In this document: positions 43,172 to 53,580 of the stretch, piece by piece
Layout of the letters: each line of letters opens with the position of its first letter
Position numbering within the stretch: the first letter of the stretch is position 1
NCBI RefSeq assembly: GCF_021283545.2
Contig: NZ_CP128540.1
Coordinates: forward strand, 2,701,501-2,765,500
Direction of reading: 5' to 3'
DNA length: 64,000 bases
From: Pseudomonas alloputida
GTDB lineage: Bacteria; Pseudomonadota; Gammaproteobacteria; Pseudomonadales; Pseudomonadaceae
Notes under the pieces: model-generated
The model's database searches: none
What the model was told of the DNA's origin: nothing
Seen by the model: the letters and a program-made list of their open reading frames with translations, nothing else
Made by a program: the position numbers and the translations under genes

Positions 43172-44323
43172 TTACAGCGGATAGTTTTTCAATTCCCGCG
43201 CAATCAGCATCCGCTGGATCTCGCTCGACCCTTCATAGATCTGGGTAATCCGCGCATCCCGGTAATAGCGCTCCACCGGGTAATCTTCCAGATAACCGTA
43301 CCCACCATGCACCTGGATTGCCATCGAGCACACCCGCTCGGCCATTTCCGAAGCGAACAGCTTGGCCTGTGACGCTTCCGACAGGCACGGCTTGCCGGCA
43401 CTGCGCAGGCGGGCGGCATGCAGGATCAGCAAACGTGCGGCGTTCACCTGCACCTGCATGTCGGCCAGCAGGTTGGCAATGCTCTGGTGTTCGTTGATCG
43501 GCTTGCCAAACTGTATGCGGTCACGCGAGTAGACCAGCGCCGCTTCGAATGCGGCGCGGGCGATGCCCAAGGCCTGGGCGGCAATGCCGATACGGCCGCC
43601 TTCGAGGTTGGACAGGGCAATGGCCAGGCCCTTGCCACGCTCACCGAGGATATTGGCGGCAGGAATGCGGCAGTTGTCGAAGGTGACCGCGCAGGTATCG
43701 GAGGCGCGAATGCCCATCTTGTGTTCGCTGCGGTCAACCTTGAACCCAGGGTTGTCGGTGGGCACCAGGAACGCCGACAGGCCTTTCTTGCCCAGCTCCG
43801 GGTCGGTCACTGCGAAGACGATCGCCAGGCCGGCACGGCGGGCGTTGCTGACGAACTGCTTGGCACCGTTGATGACCCACTGGCCATCCACCAGCTCGGC
43901 GCGGGTGCGCAGGTTGTGCGCCTCGGAGCCGGCCTGGGGCTCGGTCAGGCAGAAGCAGCCAATCACCTCGCCGCTGGCCAGGCGAGGCAGCCACTGCTGT
44001 TGCTGTTCGGCGGTACCGTAGGCCAGCAGCGGGCCGCAACCTACCGAGTTGTGGATGCTCATCATCGCCCCGGTGGCGCCGCAGCCGGCGGAGATCTCTT
44101 CCACGGCCAGGGCATAGGCGACATAGTCGGTGTAGCTGCCGCCGAAGTCCTCGGGCACCACCATGCCCAACAGGCCCAGTTCGCCCATCTTGCGCACCAC
44201 GCCATCATCGATCCAGCCGGCCTTTTCCCAGGCCTGGGCATGGGGTGCGATTTCGCCGCGGGCAAAGTCCCGGGCCATGTCGCGGATCATGATCTGTTCT
44301 TCGCTCAGTTCGAGGTCTTGCAT
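43172..44323 (-). CDS. Acyl-CoA dehydrogenase, probably isobutyryl-CoA dehydrogenase
   Basis: 383 residues, full-length FAD-dependent acyl-CoA dehydrogenase. Clear signatures are [21 protein letters not shown] (FAD/substrate), [49 protein letters not shown], and [35 protein letters not shown], whose Glu in [10 protein letters not shown] is the family's catalytic base. The 3-hydroxyisobutyryl-CoA hydrolase gene lies 16 bases upstream in the same operon, which points to valine breakdown (isobutyryl-CoA to methacrylyl-CoA). A short-chain or 2-methyl-branched substrate is the alternative. Confidence 0.9.
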   Translation of the reverse strand: MQDLELSEEQIMIRDMARDFARGEIAPHAQAWEKAGWIDDGVVRKMGELGLLGMVVPEDFGGSYTDYVAYALAVEEISAGCGATGAMMSIHNSVGCGPLLAYGTAEQQQQWLPRLASGEVIGCFCLTEPQAGSEAHNLRTRAELVDGQWVINGAKQFVSNARRAGLAIVFAVTDPELGKKGLSAFLVPTDNPGFKVDRSEHKMGIRASDTCAVTFDNCRIPAANILGERGKGLAIALSNLEGGRIGIAAQALGIARAAFEAALVYSRDRIQFGKPINEHQSIANLLADMQVQVNAARLLILHAARLRSAGKPCLSEASQAKLFASEMAERVCSMAIQVHGGYGYLEDYPVERYYRDARITQIYEGSSEIQRMLIARELKNYPL

Positions 44324-44339
44324 CTGTGTACTCCCGGGC

Positions 44340-45413
44340 TCACAGGCCTTCGAAGAATTGTTCGACCCGCTGGCTTTGCAGCGCGGCCAGGGTCGGCGGG
44401 TTCCAGCGGGGCTGCTTGTCCTTGTCGATGATCAGGGCACGCACGCCTTCGATGATGTCGCCGTGCTGGAACCACTGGCGGTCCAGGTGCAGTTCCATGG
44501 CAAAGCAGTCGTCAATGCCCAGCTCGCGCCCTCGGCGCAGCATCTCCAGCGTAACCGCCATGGCCAGAGGCGAGCGGGTTTCCAGCTGATCGGCGGTGGC
44601 CACCGCCCAGGCGTGGCTGTCGCCAATGCTCACCGCACGCAGTTGCTCGACGATGGCTGGCAGGTCGGGCAGGGCGAAGAAGTGGTCGATGGCCGGGCGC
44701 AGCTTTTCCAGTGGCGCATCATCCAGTACCTGGGTACCGAGCCTGGCCAGCAGGTTTTGCAGGTCCTTGAGCGGGTGGTCGCTGAAGTCGAGCTGGTCGA
44801 GGCCCTGGTCGAGGGCGGCGAGCTGGTCGCTGGCCAGGTACCAGTCGGCCAGGCCGCAATACAAGGCGTCGGCCGCCTGGATCTGGGCACCGCTGACACC
44901 CAGGTAGATGCCCAGCTCGCCTGGGAGGCGCGAGAGGAAGTAGCTGCCGCCCACGTCCGGGAAGTAGCCGATGCCGACCTCGGGCATGCCCAGCCGGCTG
45001 CGCTCGGTGACCACGCGCAGGTCGCAGCCCTGGGCAAGGCCCATGCCGCCACCGAGGGTGAAGCCGTCCATCACCACCAGTATCGGCTTGCGGTAGCGGT
45101 GGATGACCAGGTCGAGGGCGTACTCTTCGACGAAAAAGGTTTCATGCAGCGTGTCGCCGGCCTTGAAGCTGTCGTACAGCGAGCGGATATCGCCACCGGC
45201 ACAGAACCCCTTGGGGCCTTCGCCGCGCAGGACCACGGCGCGTACCTGCGGATTGTCGGCCCACTGGTCCAGGTGCTGACGCAGGCTGCGCACCATGTCC
45301 AGGGTCAGGGCATTGAGACCGGCTGGGCGGTTCAGGGTCAGGTGGCCGATCTGGTTGCGGACCTCGGCCAGTACATGGTCTGTTGCTGCCGGGGTATGAG
45401 CGTGTGCAGTCAT
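44340..45413 (-). CDS. 3-Hydroxyisobutyryl-CoA hydrolase (crotonase fold)
   Basis: 357 residues. Crotonase-family protein with the oxyanion pattern [12 protein letters not shown] and [62 protein letters not shown]. The [20 protein letters not shown] block marks HIBCH-type hydrolases rather than hydratases. The enzyme frees 3-hydroxyisobutyrate in valine catabolism. It is the first gene of a two-gene operon with the acyl-CoA dehydrogenase. A perfect 11-bp inverted repeat about 85 bases upstream may be its operator. Confidence 0.9.
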   Translation of the reverse strand: MTAHAHTPAATDHVLAEVRNQIGHLTLNRPAGLNALTLDMVRSLRQHLDQWADNPQVRAVVLRGEGPKGFCAGGDIRSLYDSFKAGDTLHETFFVEEYALDLVIHRYRKPILVVMDGFTLGGGMGLAQGCDLRVVTERSRLGMPEVGIGYFPDVGGSYFLSRLPGELGIYLGVSGAQIQAADALYCGLADWYLASDQLAALDQGLDQLDFSDHPLKDLQNLLARLGTQVLDDAPLEKLRPAIDHFFALPDLPAIVEQLRAVSIGDSHAWAVATADQLETRSPLAMAVTLEMLRRGRELGIDDCFAMELHLDRQWFQHGDIIEGVRALIIDKDKQPRWNPPTLAALQSQRVEQFFEGL

Positions 45414-45497
45414 TGCGTTCTCCCTGCTTTGTTATTGATTTTCCAAGTGAAGTCTGGAGTTCGCTGGAGGATCGCAGGATCCTGGCATGCGAATTTG

Positions 45498-45524
45498 CCT
45501 TGCACAATCGACAATTGTGCAAGG
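45498..45524. promoter_or_regulatory. Perfect 11-bp inverted repeat, possible operator
   Basis: CCTTGCACAAT (45498-45508), a 5-base spacer, then ATTGTGCAAGG (45514-45524). It lies 85 bases upstream of the valine operon start and 218 bases upstream of mnxG. There is no T-run, so an operator is more likely than a terminator. Confidence 0.6.
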
Positions 45525-45596
45525 GTACCGTGCGTTTTTACCTTGTGTGAGGCCAGCGCGCGCTTGTGGAGCAGCCTTTGCCCCCACGGGATTCCG

Positions 45597-45634
45597 TCCC
45601 CCGATTCGGGGGAACCTGCTGGGGGATCCTCCCC
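45597..45634. promoter_or_regulatory. Palindromes upstream of the mnxG promoter, possible activator sites
   Basis: TCCCC-N7-GGGGAA lies at 45597-45614, and GGGGGATCCTCCCC at 45621-45634. They sit about 80-115 bases upstream of the predicted start site, a usual distance for sigma-54 enhancer sites. A matching TTCCCC-N6/7-GGGGAA motif occurs twice ahead of the response regulator gene. Confidence 0.55.
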
Positions 45635-45685
45635 AATCCGTTGCGGTTGATCGTACAAGTTATTGATTAATATTGAACTTTTCTT

Positions 45686-45702
45686 CTGGCACACACCTTG
45701 CT
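45686..45702 (+). promoter_or_regulatory. Sigma-54 promoter of mnxG
   Basis: CTGGCACACACCTTGCT matches the -24/-12 consensus, with GG and GC exactly 10 bases apart. The transcription start is expected near 45713, about 30 bases before the mnxG ATG. Sigma-54 control agrees with the known need for the NtrC-type activator MnxR in P. putida GB-1 Mn oxidation. Confidence 0.9.
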
Positions 45703-45741
45703 CCAGCTCCCCGCAGAGATCCTGTGTCCCGGAGGTGCAGC

Positions 45742-48700
45742 ATGTCGACGCCGCTCAAAGGCCCCATCCTGTCATCACTTGTACTGGCCTTGCTTGGCTG
45801 GGAAGCAACCAGCGAGGCGGCTGTGCAGTGCCAGCGCACCCTGGTCGCCAACGTGGTGGCACTGGACCAGCCACTGATGTTCAACCGCCTTGGCGCGCAA
45901 AACGCCAACGGCATGATGTTTGCCCTGCGCGAGGATGTGGTGGACGACAAGCTCGTCCCGCTGAGCATGGGCGGGGCCGCGGTACCGGGCAAGGTCACCC
46001 TGCGCCCGGACAAGCGCCCGCGGCCTATCGTGCTGCGCGTGGCGGCCGGTGACTGCCTCACGGTCAACCTGACCAACCTGCTGGATTACAAGGCGAACCC
46101 CAACAAGCACGGTATCGAGGCTGAACAGCCTGAGGGTGAGGAAGAGGGGCCGGAGGTTGAAAACGAAGGCGGCGAGGGCTTTGTCGCCGACGAGCAGGTG
46201 GCCGAGCGCATGGTCGGCTTCCAGGTCAACGGGATGCAGGCGGTGAACAGCATTGCCGATATTTCCGCCTATACCGGGCGTAACGGCAACTTCTTCGTCA
46301 GCCCCGGCAGCACCCGCAGCTACACCCTGTATGCCGAGCGCGAAGGGGCCTTCGCCGCCACCAGCAAAGCCGCTACGTTCGGCGGCGAGGGCACGGCGGG
46401 CAACGTCTCCAACGGCCTGTTCGGCCAGGTGGTGGTCGTGCCCAAACTGGGCCGTACCTACCGCAACACCCTCACTGAAGAAGAAATGCGCCTGGCCACC
46501 ACGGGGCGAACCGCCACCGGCCAGCCCGTGATCGACTACGAAGCCCGTTATCCGCAGGTCGAACCGTGGATCGCCGAAGGCAAGGCCGGCAAACCGATCA
46601 TTGCCATGGTCAACGGCAACGAGATCATCAGCAGCGAAACCGATGCCATCGTCATGGGCCCCAACCCCGACGGCAGCTTCCCAAAATCCACTTACCCGCT
46701 GGAAAGCGCGGGCAAACGCAACCCGGCGCTGCCCAACCGACTGGAAGCGTTCCGTGATTTCGCCTCGCAGTTCGCCGACGAGGTTGCCGGTACCCAGGCC
46801 TTCCCTGGCTACTGGGCCGACCCTGTGATGGGCCACGTGCTGGAGCCGGCGCGCGATTCGTTCATGATCAATTACGGCTCTGGTGGCATGGGTGCCGAAG
46901 TGGTGGCCAACCGCTTGGGGGTGGGCCCGATGCACGACTGCCTGTCGTGTGCTTATGAAGAGTTCTTCCTCAGCGCCCACACAGTCGGCGACATAGGCAC
47001 CCTGGTGGATGTACCGGCCAACGTCGGCCTGGAACACATCCGCCCGGGCGAGGTGCCACCGGCCAGCGCCGTCGGGGTCAAGGCCAGCATGGCTCTTTAC
47101 CCTTCAGAGCCTGCCAATGTGCACCACAGCTATATCGGTGACTTCACCAAGTTCCGCAACACCCACAACGGGCACGAGCAGCACATCTTCCACTTGCACG
47201 GCCACCAGTGGCTGTTCAACCCCAATGACGACAACTCCGACTACATCGATGCCCAAGGCATCGGCGCCGGCGTCGGCTACACCTACGAAATCGCCAACGG
47301 TGGTTCGGGCAACCGCAACCGCGTTGCCGGCGATGCCATTTACCACTGTCACTTCTACCCGCACTTCGCCCAGGGCATGTGGGCCATGTGGCGGGTACAT
47401 GACGTGTTCGAAGAAGGCACGCGCCTGGAGGTAAGCGGGCAGGGCGAGAATGGCTTCCACAGTATCCCGTTTGCCCTGCGTAGCGGTAAGCCGGCCGTTG
47501 GCGCCCGGGCCCTGCCCGATGGCGAGATCGTTGCCGGTACGCCGATTCCGGCCATCGTGCCGTTGCCCGGCAAGGCCATGGCGCCCATGCCCGGCAAAGT
47601 CGTGGTCGTGCCCAAGCTTTCCGAAGCATTGGTTGCCGCCAACGATGATGACCACGAAGACGAGGATGATGACGACCACGCCAGTGAGGCGCCCGTGCGC
47701 AAGGCCGTGGGCTCGCTGGCGCTGGTTGACCGCACCGAGGCCAACCGCAATGCCGACGGTACGCTGAAAAACCCAGGCTACCCGTTCTGGATCGGTGGCA
47801 TGGAAAGCAGCGTGGGCAACCGCCCGCCAACCCCGCCCCTGGACATGCTCGACCCGGCCCTGGCCCGGCAACTGAAAGACAGTGGTAAAGCCCTGTGGGC
47901 CAACCTGGATGCGAACCAGGTCGATGGCTGGGACGGCGGCCTTGGCCGCCATGCACTGGACGGCGTCTCCGCCGGTGGCGTAGCGGATACCACCACCACC
48001 AAACTGGACTTCACCAAGGTCGTGCACAAGGCCAAGCCCATCTACCTGCCGGAAGAGGGCACCGATGTCGAGCAGGCAGCCATGCAGTTCCACGCCATGG
48101 GTGAACACCCCAGCTATGCATTGATCCCCGGCAGCCAGCCAGTGGCCAGCGCGTTCCGCACCAACGGCGCCTTGCCGACTGCGGGTGCGCCGTTCTACGA
48201 GCCCTGCATGGATGACCGTGGAAAACGCCTGACCCAGTCTTCCGGGGTTGGGGAGTTCAACAGTGGAGAGAGCCTGACGGGCGTGAACTTCCGTGGCGCC
48301 TCGGCCTTCACTGCCGACCGCCCACGCATCTACAAAGGGGCCAACATCCAGTTCGACGCGGTGTACAACAAAGTGGGCTACCACTTCCCTCAGGCACGCA
48401 TCATTGCCCTGTGGGAAGACGCCTGGCCGGTCATTACCAAGCAGCGCCCGCCAGAGCCGCTGGTGATGCGTATGAACACCTTCGACTGCGCGATGTACCA
48501 GCACACCAACCTGATCCCGAACGTCTATGAGATGGACGATTACCAGGTGCGCACCCCAACCGACGTGATCGGCCAGCACATCCACCTGCCCAAGTGGGAC
48601 CTGACCGCTGCCGACGGTTCGGCCAACGGCTGGAACTATGAAGATGGCATTCTCTCGCCCGGTAGCGTGGTCGAGCGCGTACAGGCCATTCGGACTTACA

Positions 48701-51585
48701 ACGGTTGCACTGATGGGGATAGCCGCGATGGCACCGCTGCCTGCCCGAAAGCCAGACAGCACCCGTACTTCGGGCGCTTTGGTCGCGCCGACTGGCTGGG
48801 CGCGCGTACAGCCATGCAGCGCTGGTTCGCTGACCCGCTGGTGAACGTGCATAACGTCGACCGTGGCCTGGGTACCATCTTCACCCATGACCACCTTGGC
48901 CCATCGACCCACCAGCAACTGGGCCTGTATGCCACCGTGCTGGCCGAACCGGCCGGTTCCACCTGGTACCACGCCGAAACCGGCGAGCAGCTGTACAACC
49001 CGGCCACGCGCCAGGACGGCGGCCCGACCTCGTGGCAGGCGGTGATCAAGACCGGCGACCACGATGGCGACGGCAAGAACGACAGCTACCGCGAGTTCTT
49101 CCTGGAGTACAGTGACTTCCAGCATGCCTATGAAGCTGGGGTGTACGTAGGCGCAGGGCCGGACGGCATTCCCAATGCCCAGTCGTACCCGGCCACTGCC
49201 GACAGCTTCCGTTACGCCATCAACCCGCCCGTGCGCGGCAAGGCGTCGAACCTGCTCGAAGCCATCGTCGAGAAACGCGGCGGTCTCAACCCGGGCTGCC
49301 CAAGCCGGCCATGCCCGCAGGCGATCTCGGTGGATGACCCGGGGATGTTCGTCGTCAACTACCGCAACGAGCCGCTGGCCCTGCGCGTGTATGACCCGAA
49401 CAAGGTCGGCCCGGACGGCAAGCGTGGCATGCAGGCCGACGGCCTGGCCGGCGACCTCAGCTATGCCCTGCAAACCCGTACCGACCGCGCCATCCCGGCG
49501 ATGAACCTGTCGCCATCGGCGATCACCTCGGCAGTCGGCCCTACCGGCGGCACTACGCTGTTCCCGCCGCATATCAACACGGCTGGCGCCGAGCCGGGCG
49601 ACCCGTTCACCCCGTTGCTGCGTACCTATTCCGGCGACAACGTACGCCTGCGCATGCACGCCGGTGGCCATGAAGAGGAGCATAACGTCACCCTGCACGG
49701 CGTGAAATGGCTGCAGAACGGTTCTGGCTTCGGTAGCAGCTCAAACTCGGGCTGGAAGTCGTCGCAAATGATCGGCATCTCCGAGCAGTTGGGCTTCATG
49801 GCGCCGGTGTCGATGATCTCCAGTTCGGCAGCCACCAACGGCGACTACCTGTACTCGCTGGACGCCGCCCTTGAAGGCTACTGGAACGGTATCTGGGGCA
49901 TCATGCGCAACTACACCGCGCAGCGTGCAGACCTGTTCCCGCTGCCCAACAACCCGCAGCCGGTGGCCATGCGCAACACCGTGAACTTCAACGGCATCTG
50001 CCCGAAAACCACGGCCAACCCTAACGGCATCGGCACCCGCACCACGGTCAAGCGCAACTACGAGATCGTCGCGGCGCTGGCCAACGACATCCTCGAAAAC
50101 CGTAATGGCGTCAGCATCAATGACCCGGCGGGCATCGGCCAGCATGTGGGTGGCGCGCTCAAGGCCAACGGCGGCACCCTGGTGTTCAACAGCCGTAGAA
50201 CCGCCATCCCGCTGGTGAGTGGGGTAGACCCCGAAGATGGGGAGCCTTTCACCATCGGTGGCCACAGTGCGCCGCTGCATGACCCGACCGCGATCCTGTA
50301 CGTGCGCAAGGCTGACCTTGATGCCACCACCGGCAAGCTCAAGGCGGGTGTCCCGGTAGAGCCGCTGGTACTGCGCGCCAATGCCGGCGACTGCATCAGC
50401 ATCACCCTGGAGAACCGCTTGCCACTGGTGATGCCCGACCTGCCGAGCACTGCAGTGATGCACAACGTGGTCAAGCGTGACCGCTTCGACAGCGAAGGCT
50501 CCACCGCCTTTGCCAACAACCTGATGCGGCCGTCCAGCCACGTGGGCCTGCATGCGCAACTGCTGGCCTACGACATCACCAAGTCAGACGGTGCCAACGT
50601 TGGCCTGAACCCGGTGCAGACCGTGCCACCACGTGCCGGCACCAGCGGCGCTTACCCGACCAAGGAGTACCAGTACTACGCCGGCCACCTGGAGCGTGAA
50701 GGCAAACCGGTGTCGCAGCTGGGCCGCACAGTGGACAACATAAACACCACGCCTATCGAGTTCGGCGGCCTCAACCTGACCCCGTCAGACTTCATCAAGC
50801 AGCCGCAAAAAGGCCTGGTGGGCGCCATGAGCATCCTGCCGCAAAGCGCCACCTGGACCGAGGATACTGCTACCCGTACCCAGGCCACGGTGAAGGTCAG
50901 CGGCCAGCCGGACTACCGCGACTTCGTCACGGTGTGGCAGCGCGCACTGAACATGCGCTGGGCCGATGGTCGTCCGGTAGAAGGCATCAATACCGAAGGC
51001 AACGGCGCTGCCGGTGATCCGCAAGACAACGGCAACATGGCGGTCAACTACAAGACCGAACCGTTGTGGCTGCGCTTCGGCATGGCGCCCGACTCGCCAT
51101 TCGGCCGCGCCAATGGCCTGGGCTTTGGTGATGTACCCAACGCCCACATGGCCTACGCCAACGCCCTGGTTGGTGGTGACCCGCAAACCCCGGTGCTGTA
51201 CGCCAAGCCTGGCCAACCGGTGCGCAACCATATCGTGATGCCCAGTGGTGGCAGCCGCGGCATGGTCTACCAGCTGGACGGGCACGTATGGCCACTGCAC
51301 AACTACCAGGCCGAGAAGAGCGATGCGGACGGTTACCCGATTAGCCTGCCTGGTATCGGTTCGGTGCGCTTTGGCTACAACCCGATGGCCATGTACATCG
51401 GTGCGCAGGAAAGCGTACTGCCAGCGGCTCACTTCAGCTTCATGCTGCCGAGTGCCGGCGGTGCCAACGCGGTGGCGGGTGACTACCTGTTCCGCGACTA
51501 CGCCGCCTACGGCAACCTCTCGGGGCTGTGGGGGATCTTGCGGGTGACCAACGAAGCGCCGCCGGCAACGGCCCCGGCGCAGTGA
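45742..51585 (+). CDS. mnxG: Very large multicopper oxidase, MnxG-type Mn(II) oxidase
   Basis: 1947 residues from ATG 45742 with GGAGG 7-11 bases upstream. A signal peptide precedes AAVQCQRT near residue 30. Several cupredoxin-like regions carry copper motifs: HIFHLHGHQW at 481-490, HCHFYPHFAQGMW at 535-547 (type-1-like His-Cys-His…His…Met), THDHLG at 1048-1053, HAGGHEEEHNVTLHGVKW at 1306-1323, HVGLH at 1600-1604, and HVWPLH at 1848-1853. An Asp/His-rich stretch (634-646) stands out. The size and motif order match MnxG of P. putida GB-1, which oxidises Mn(II) to Mn oxides at the cell surface. It heads an operon with copper-loading and redox genes. The other P. putida oxidase, McoA, is the main alternative. 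Confidence 0.85.
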   Translation: MSTPLKGPILSSLVLALLGWEATSEAAVQCQRTLVANVVALDQPLMFNRLGAQNANGMMFALREDVVDDKLVPLSMGGAAVPGKVTLRPDKRPRPIVLRVAAGDCLTVNLTNLLDYKANPNKHGIEAEQPEGEEEGPEVENEGGEGFVADEQVAERMVGFQVNGMQAVNSIADISAYTGRNGNFFVSPGSTRSYTLYAEREGAFAATSKAATFGGEGTAGNVSNGLFGQVVVVPKLGRTYRNTLTEEEMRLATTGRTATGQPVIDYEARYPQVEPWIAEGKAGKPIIAMVNGNEIISSETDAIVMGPNPDGSFPKSTYPLESAGKRNPALPNRLEAFRDFASQFADEVAGTQAFPGYWADPVMGHVLEPARDSFMINYGSGGMGAEVVANRLGVGPMHDCLSCAYEEFFLSAHTVGDIGTLVDVPANVGLEHIRPGEVPPASAVGVKASMALYPSEPANVHHSYIGDFTKFRNTHNGHEQHIFHLHGHQWLFNPNDDNSDYIDAQGIGAGVGYTYEIANGGSGNRNRVAGDAIYHCHFYPHFAQGMWAMWRVHDVFEEGTRLEVSGQGENGFHSIPFALRSGKPAVGARALPDGEIVAGTPIPAIVPLPGKAMAPMPGKVVVVPKLSEALVAANDDDHEDEDDDDHASEAPVRKAVGSLALVDRTEANRNADGTLKNPGYPFWIGGMESSVGNRPPTPPLDMLDPALARQLKDSGKALWANLDANQVDGWDGGLGRHALDGVSAGGVADTTTTKLDFTKVVHKAKPIYLPEEGTDVEQAAMQFHAMGEHPSYALIPGSQPVASAFRTNGALPTAGAPFYEPCMDDRGKRLTQSSGVGEFNSGESLTGVNFRGASAFTADRPRIYKGANIQFDAVYNKVGYHFPQARIIALWEDAWPVITKQRPPEPLVMRMNTFDCAMYQHTNLIPNVYEMDDYQVRTPTDVIGQHIHLPKWDLTAADGSANGWNYEDGILSPGSVVERVQAIRTYNGCTDGDSRDGTAACPKARQHPYFGRFGRADWLGARTAMQRWFADPLVNVHNVDRGLGTIFTHDHLGPSTHQQLGLYATVLAEPAGSTWYHAETGEQLYNPATRQDGGPTSWQAVIKTGDHDGDGKNDSYREFFLEYSDFQHAYEAGVYVGAGPDGIPNAQSYPATADSFRYAINPPVRGKASNLLEAIVEKRGGLNPGCPSRPCPQAISVDDPGMFVVNYRNEPLALRVYDPNKVGPDGKRGMQADGLAGDLSYALQTRTDRAIPAMNLSPSAITSAVGPTGGTTLFPPHINTAGAEPGDPFTPLLRTYSGDNVRLRMHAGGHEEEHNVTLHGVKWLQNGSGFGSSSNSGWKSSQMIGISEQLGFMAPVSMISSSAATNGDYLYSLDAALEGYWNGIWGIMRNYTAQRADLFPLPNNPQPVAMRNTVNFNGICPKTTANPNGIGTRTTVKRNYEIVAALANDILENRNGVSINDPAGIGQHVGGALKANGGTLVFNSRRTAIPLVSGVDPEDGEPFTIGGHSAPLHDPTAILYVRKADLDATTGKLKAGVPVEPLVLRANAGDCISITLENRLPLVMPDLPSTAVMHNVVKRDRFDSEGSTAFANNLMRPSSHVGLHAQLLAYDITKSDGANVGLNPVQTVPPRAGTSGAYPTKEYQYYAGHLEREGKPVSQLGRTVDNINTTPIEFGGLNLTPSDFIKQPQKGLVGAMSILPQSATWTEDTATRTQATVKVSGQPDYRDFVTVWQRALNMRWADGRPVEGINTEGNGAAGDPQDNGNMAVNYKTEPLWLRFGMAPDSPFGRANGLGFGDVPNAHMAYANALVGGDPQTPVLYAKPGQPVRNHIVMPSGGSRGMVYQLDGHVWPLHNYQAEKSDADGYPISLPGIGSVRFGYNPMAMYIGAQESVLPAAHFSFMLPSAGGANAVAGDYLFRDYAAYGNLSGLWGILRVTNEAPPATAPAQ

Positions 51586-51603
51586 CGGAAGGGGAACGCG
51601 AGC

Positions 51604-53580
51604 ATGAACAAAAAGACTCGCCCTGCTTACTTGGGGGTAGTGCTGGGGGTAGCGCTGATCGGCCTGGGCGTGGCGTACGAAAAGCTATGGTGCGACCCGC
51701 GCGAGCTGTTGCAGGAACGGGGTGGCTCGCAGGCCTTGCACCGGCTCAGCCGGGACGGCGTGAACGTGGAGTTCGAGGCCCGGCCATTGGCCGGCGGCGA
51801 ACTGAAGGAGGGCGGCTTCGCCAACATCCGCTTCAAGCTCAGCGACCAGACCAGTGGCCAACCGCTGTCGGGTATGGCCCCGGGGGCGTGGATCGACCCG
51901 GCGCAGTCGGCACCGGCCGGGGACCGCGAGCAGAGCTGCAAGGCGCGGGTCGCGCTGTTTCTCAAGAGCAGCATCGGGGCCCGGCCGCTGCTCGACCTGA
52001 ACAGCTACTTCTTGCTGATGCTGAACAATGACGCCAGCCTGACAGTGATCGACCCGACGGTGTCGGTGGGGGGCGTGACCAGCACCATGGCGCGCATCGA
52101 GCTGCCAGGGCGGCCCATGGACTGGGCGGCCACCAGCGACGACAAGCAGGTTTTCGTGTCGATACCCGAGCGGGGCAAGGTCTCGGTGATCGATACCGAA
52201 ACCTTCACCCGCGTGGCCGACCTGGACGCCGGCGACCAGCCGCTGCGCGTGGCCCTGCAGCCGGACCAGCATCGGCTGTGGGTTGGCAACAACAGCAGCG
52301 ACCCGGCCAAAGGTGGGGTAACAGTGATCGACGTGCCGGGGCGCAGCGCCATGAAGCACTTCAACACCGGTACCGGGCACCACGAAATCGCCTTCAGCGC
52401 CGACTCGCGCTATGCCTACGTCAGCAATCGCGACAGCGGCACCCTGAGCGTCATCGACATCCCGGAAATGCGCCTGGCCAAGACCATCAAGGTGGGCCCG
52501 CACCCGCTGTCGGTCAGCTATTCGGCGCTGTCCCAGGCCGTGTACGTGGTCGATGGCGAGGAGGGCAGCGTACGGGTGTTCGATGCCCGCAGCCATCAGT
52601 TGCGCCACACGGTCCAGGCTGAACAGGGCCTGGGGCCGATGCGCTTCAGCCATGATGGCCGCTACGGCATCGTGCTCAATACCCTTGAGAACCAGGCACT
52701 GGTCATCGACGCCAGTACCGACAAGCTGATCCACCACATCCCGGTGGCGGCCGAACCGTACCAGCTGACGTTCACCAAAGGCTATGCCTATGTGCGTGGC
52801 CTGGCCTCGCCGAAAGTGAGCATGATCAATCTGGCCAGCCTGGGCGAGGGGCGTTCGCCCATCGTGCAAGGCTTCGAGGCTGGCCCGGCAGCGCCGCGCC
52901 AGGCCGGTGACCTGCCACTGGCCCAGGGGCTGTCGGTATCGCGTGATGACAATTCGGTGTTCGTGGTCAACCCGGTGGACAACACCACCTACTTCTATGC
53001 CGAAGGCATGAATGCACCGATGTCCGGCTACAACAACCGCGGTCACCAGGCCCGCGCCGCCATCGTCGTTGATCGCAGCCTGCGCGAAGTGGCCCCCGGG
53101 GTGTATGGCTCGACAGTGAAGCTGCCCGCCGCCGGCAAGTTCGACGTTGCATTCCTGCTCAACCAGCCGCAAATCATTCACTGCTTCAGCACCGAGGTGG
53201 CCGCAGGTGCCAGTGCCGGCGAACGCAAAGGTGCGCGTGCCGAGTTCATCGGCCTCGACCAGCCGCTGCCGCAGCACAGCGACTTCACCGCGCGGGTGCG
53301 TATTGTCGGTGACGACGGGCAGCCGCGCCTGGGCCTGAACGACCTGAGCCTGCGCTACTTCCTGGCGCCATCGTCGATGCCGCGCAACCTTCGGTTGCAA
53401 GAGGTGGGCGAGGGGGTCTACCAGGCGGCGCTGAACTTGCCTGAGGCCGGCGCCTGGTACCTGCATGTGCAGTCGCCCTCGTTGGGGCGCAAGTTTGCCG
53501 AAGAAAACTACACCAGCCTGCGCGTTCTGCCGGCTGCTGCAACCAACGCTTCCCAGACTGACGTGAGGAATGTGCGATGA
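51604..53580 (+). CDS. Membrane-anchored YncE/YVTN-type beta-propeller protein
   Basis: 658 residues. A single N-terminal membrane segment (YLGVVLGVALIGLGVA) is followed by a FixH/CopC-like region and then YVTN repeats (about 140-450; e.g. DKQVFVSIPERGKVSVIDTETF, RYAYVSNRDSGTLSVIDIPEM, QAVYVVDGEEGSVRVFDARS). The C-terminal 150 residues form a further beta-sandwich. It resembles the propeller proteins found beside periplasmic metalloenzymes. It starts 18 bases after mnxG and overlaps the next gene by 4 bases, so it is part of the mnxG operon. Its role is inferred as an accessory or binding protein. Confidence 0.8.
   Translation: MNKKTRPAYLGVVLGVALIGLGVAYEKLWCDPRELLQERGGSQALHRLSRDGVNVEFEARPLAGGELKEGGFANIRFKLSDQTSGQPLSGMAPGAWIDPAQSAPAGDREQSCKARVALFLKSSIGARPLLDLNSYFLLMLNNDASLTVIDPTVSVGGVTSTMARIELPGRPMDWAATSDDKQVFVSIPERGKVSVIDTETFTRVADLDAGDQPLRVALQPDQHRLWVGNNSSDPAKGGVTVIDVPGRSAMKHFNTGTGHHEIAFSADSRYAYVSNRDSGTLSVIDIPEMRLAKTIKVGPHPLSVSYSALSQAVYVVDGEEGSVRVFDARSHQLRHTVQAEQGLGPMRFSHDGRYGIVLNTLENQALVIDASTDKLIHHIPVAAEPYQLTFTKGYAYVRGLASPKVSMINLASLGEGRSPIVQGFEAGPAAPRQAGDLPLAQGLSVSRDDNSVFVVNPVDNTTYFYAEGMNAPMSGYNNRGHQARAAIVVDRSLREVAPGVYGSTVKLPAAGKFDVAFLLNQPQIIHCFSTEVAAGASAGERKGARAEFIGLDQPLPQHSDFTARVRIVGDDGQPRLGLNDLSLRYFLAPSSMPRNLRLQEVGEGVYQAALNLPEAGAWYLHVQSPSLGRKFAEENYTSLRVLPAAATNASQTDVRNVR

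Noticed and set aside
47104..49698. 864-residue reading frame antisense to mnxG
   Set aside because: High-GC codon bias produces long antisense frames; the plus strand encodes clear copper-site motifs.
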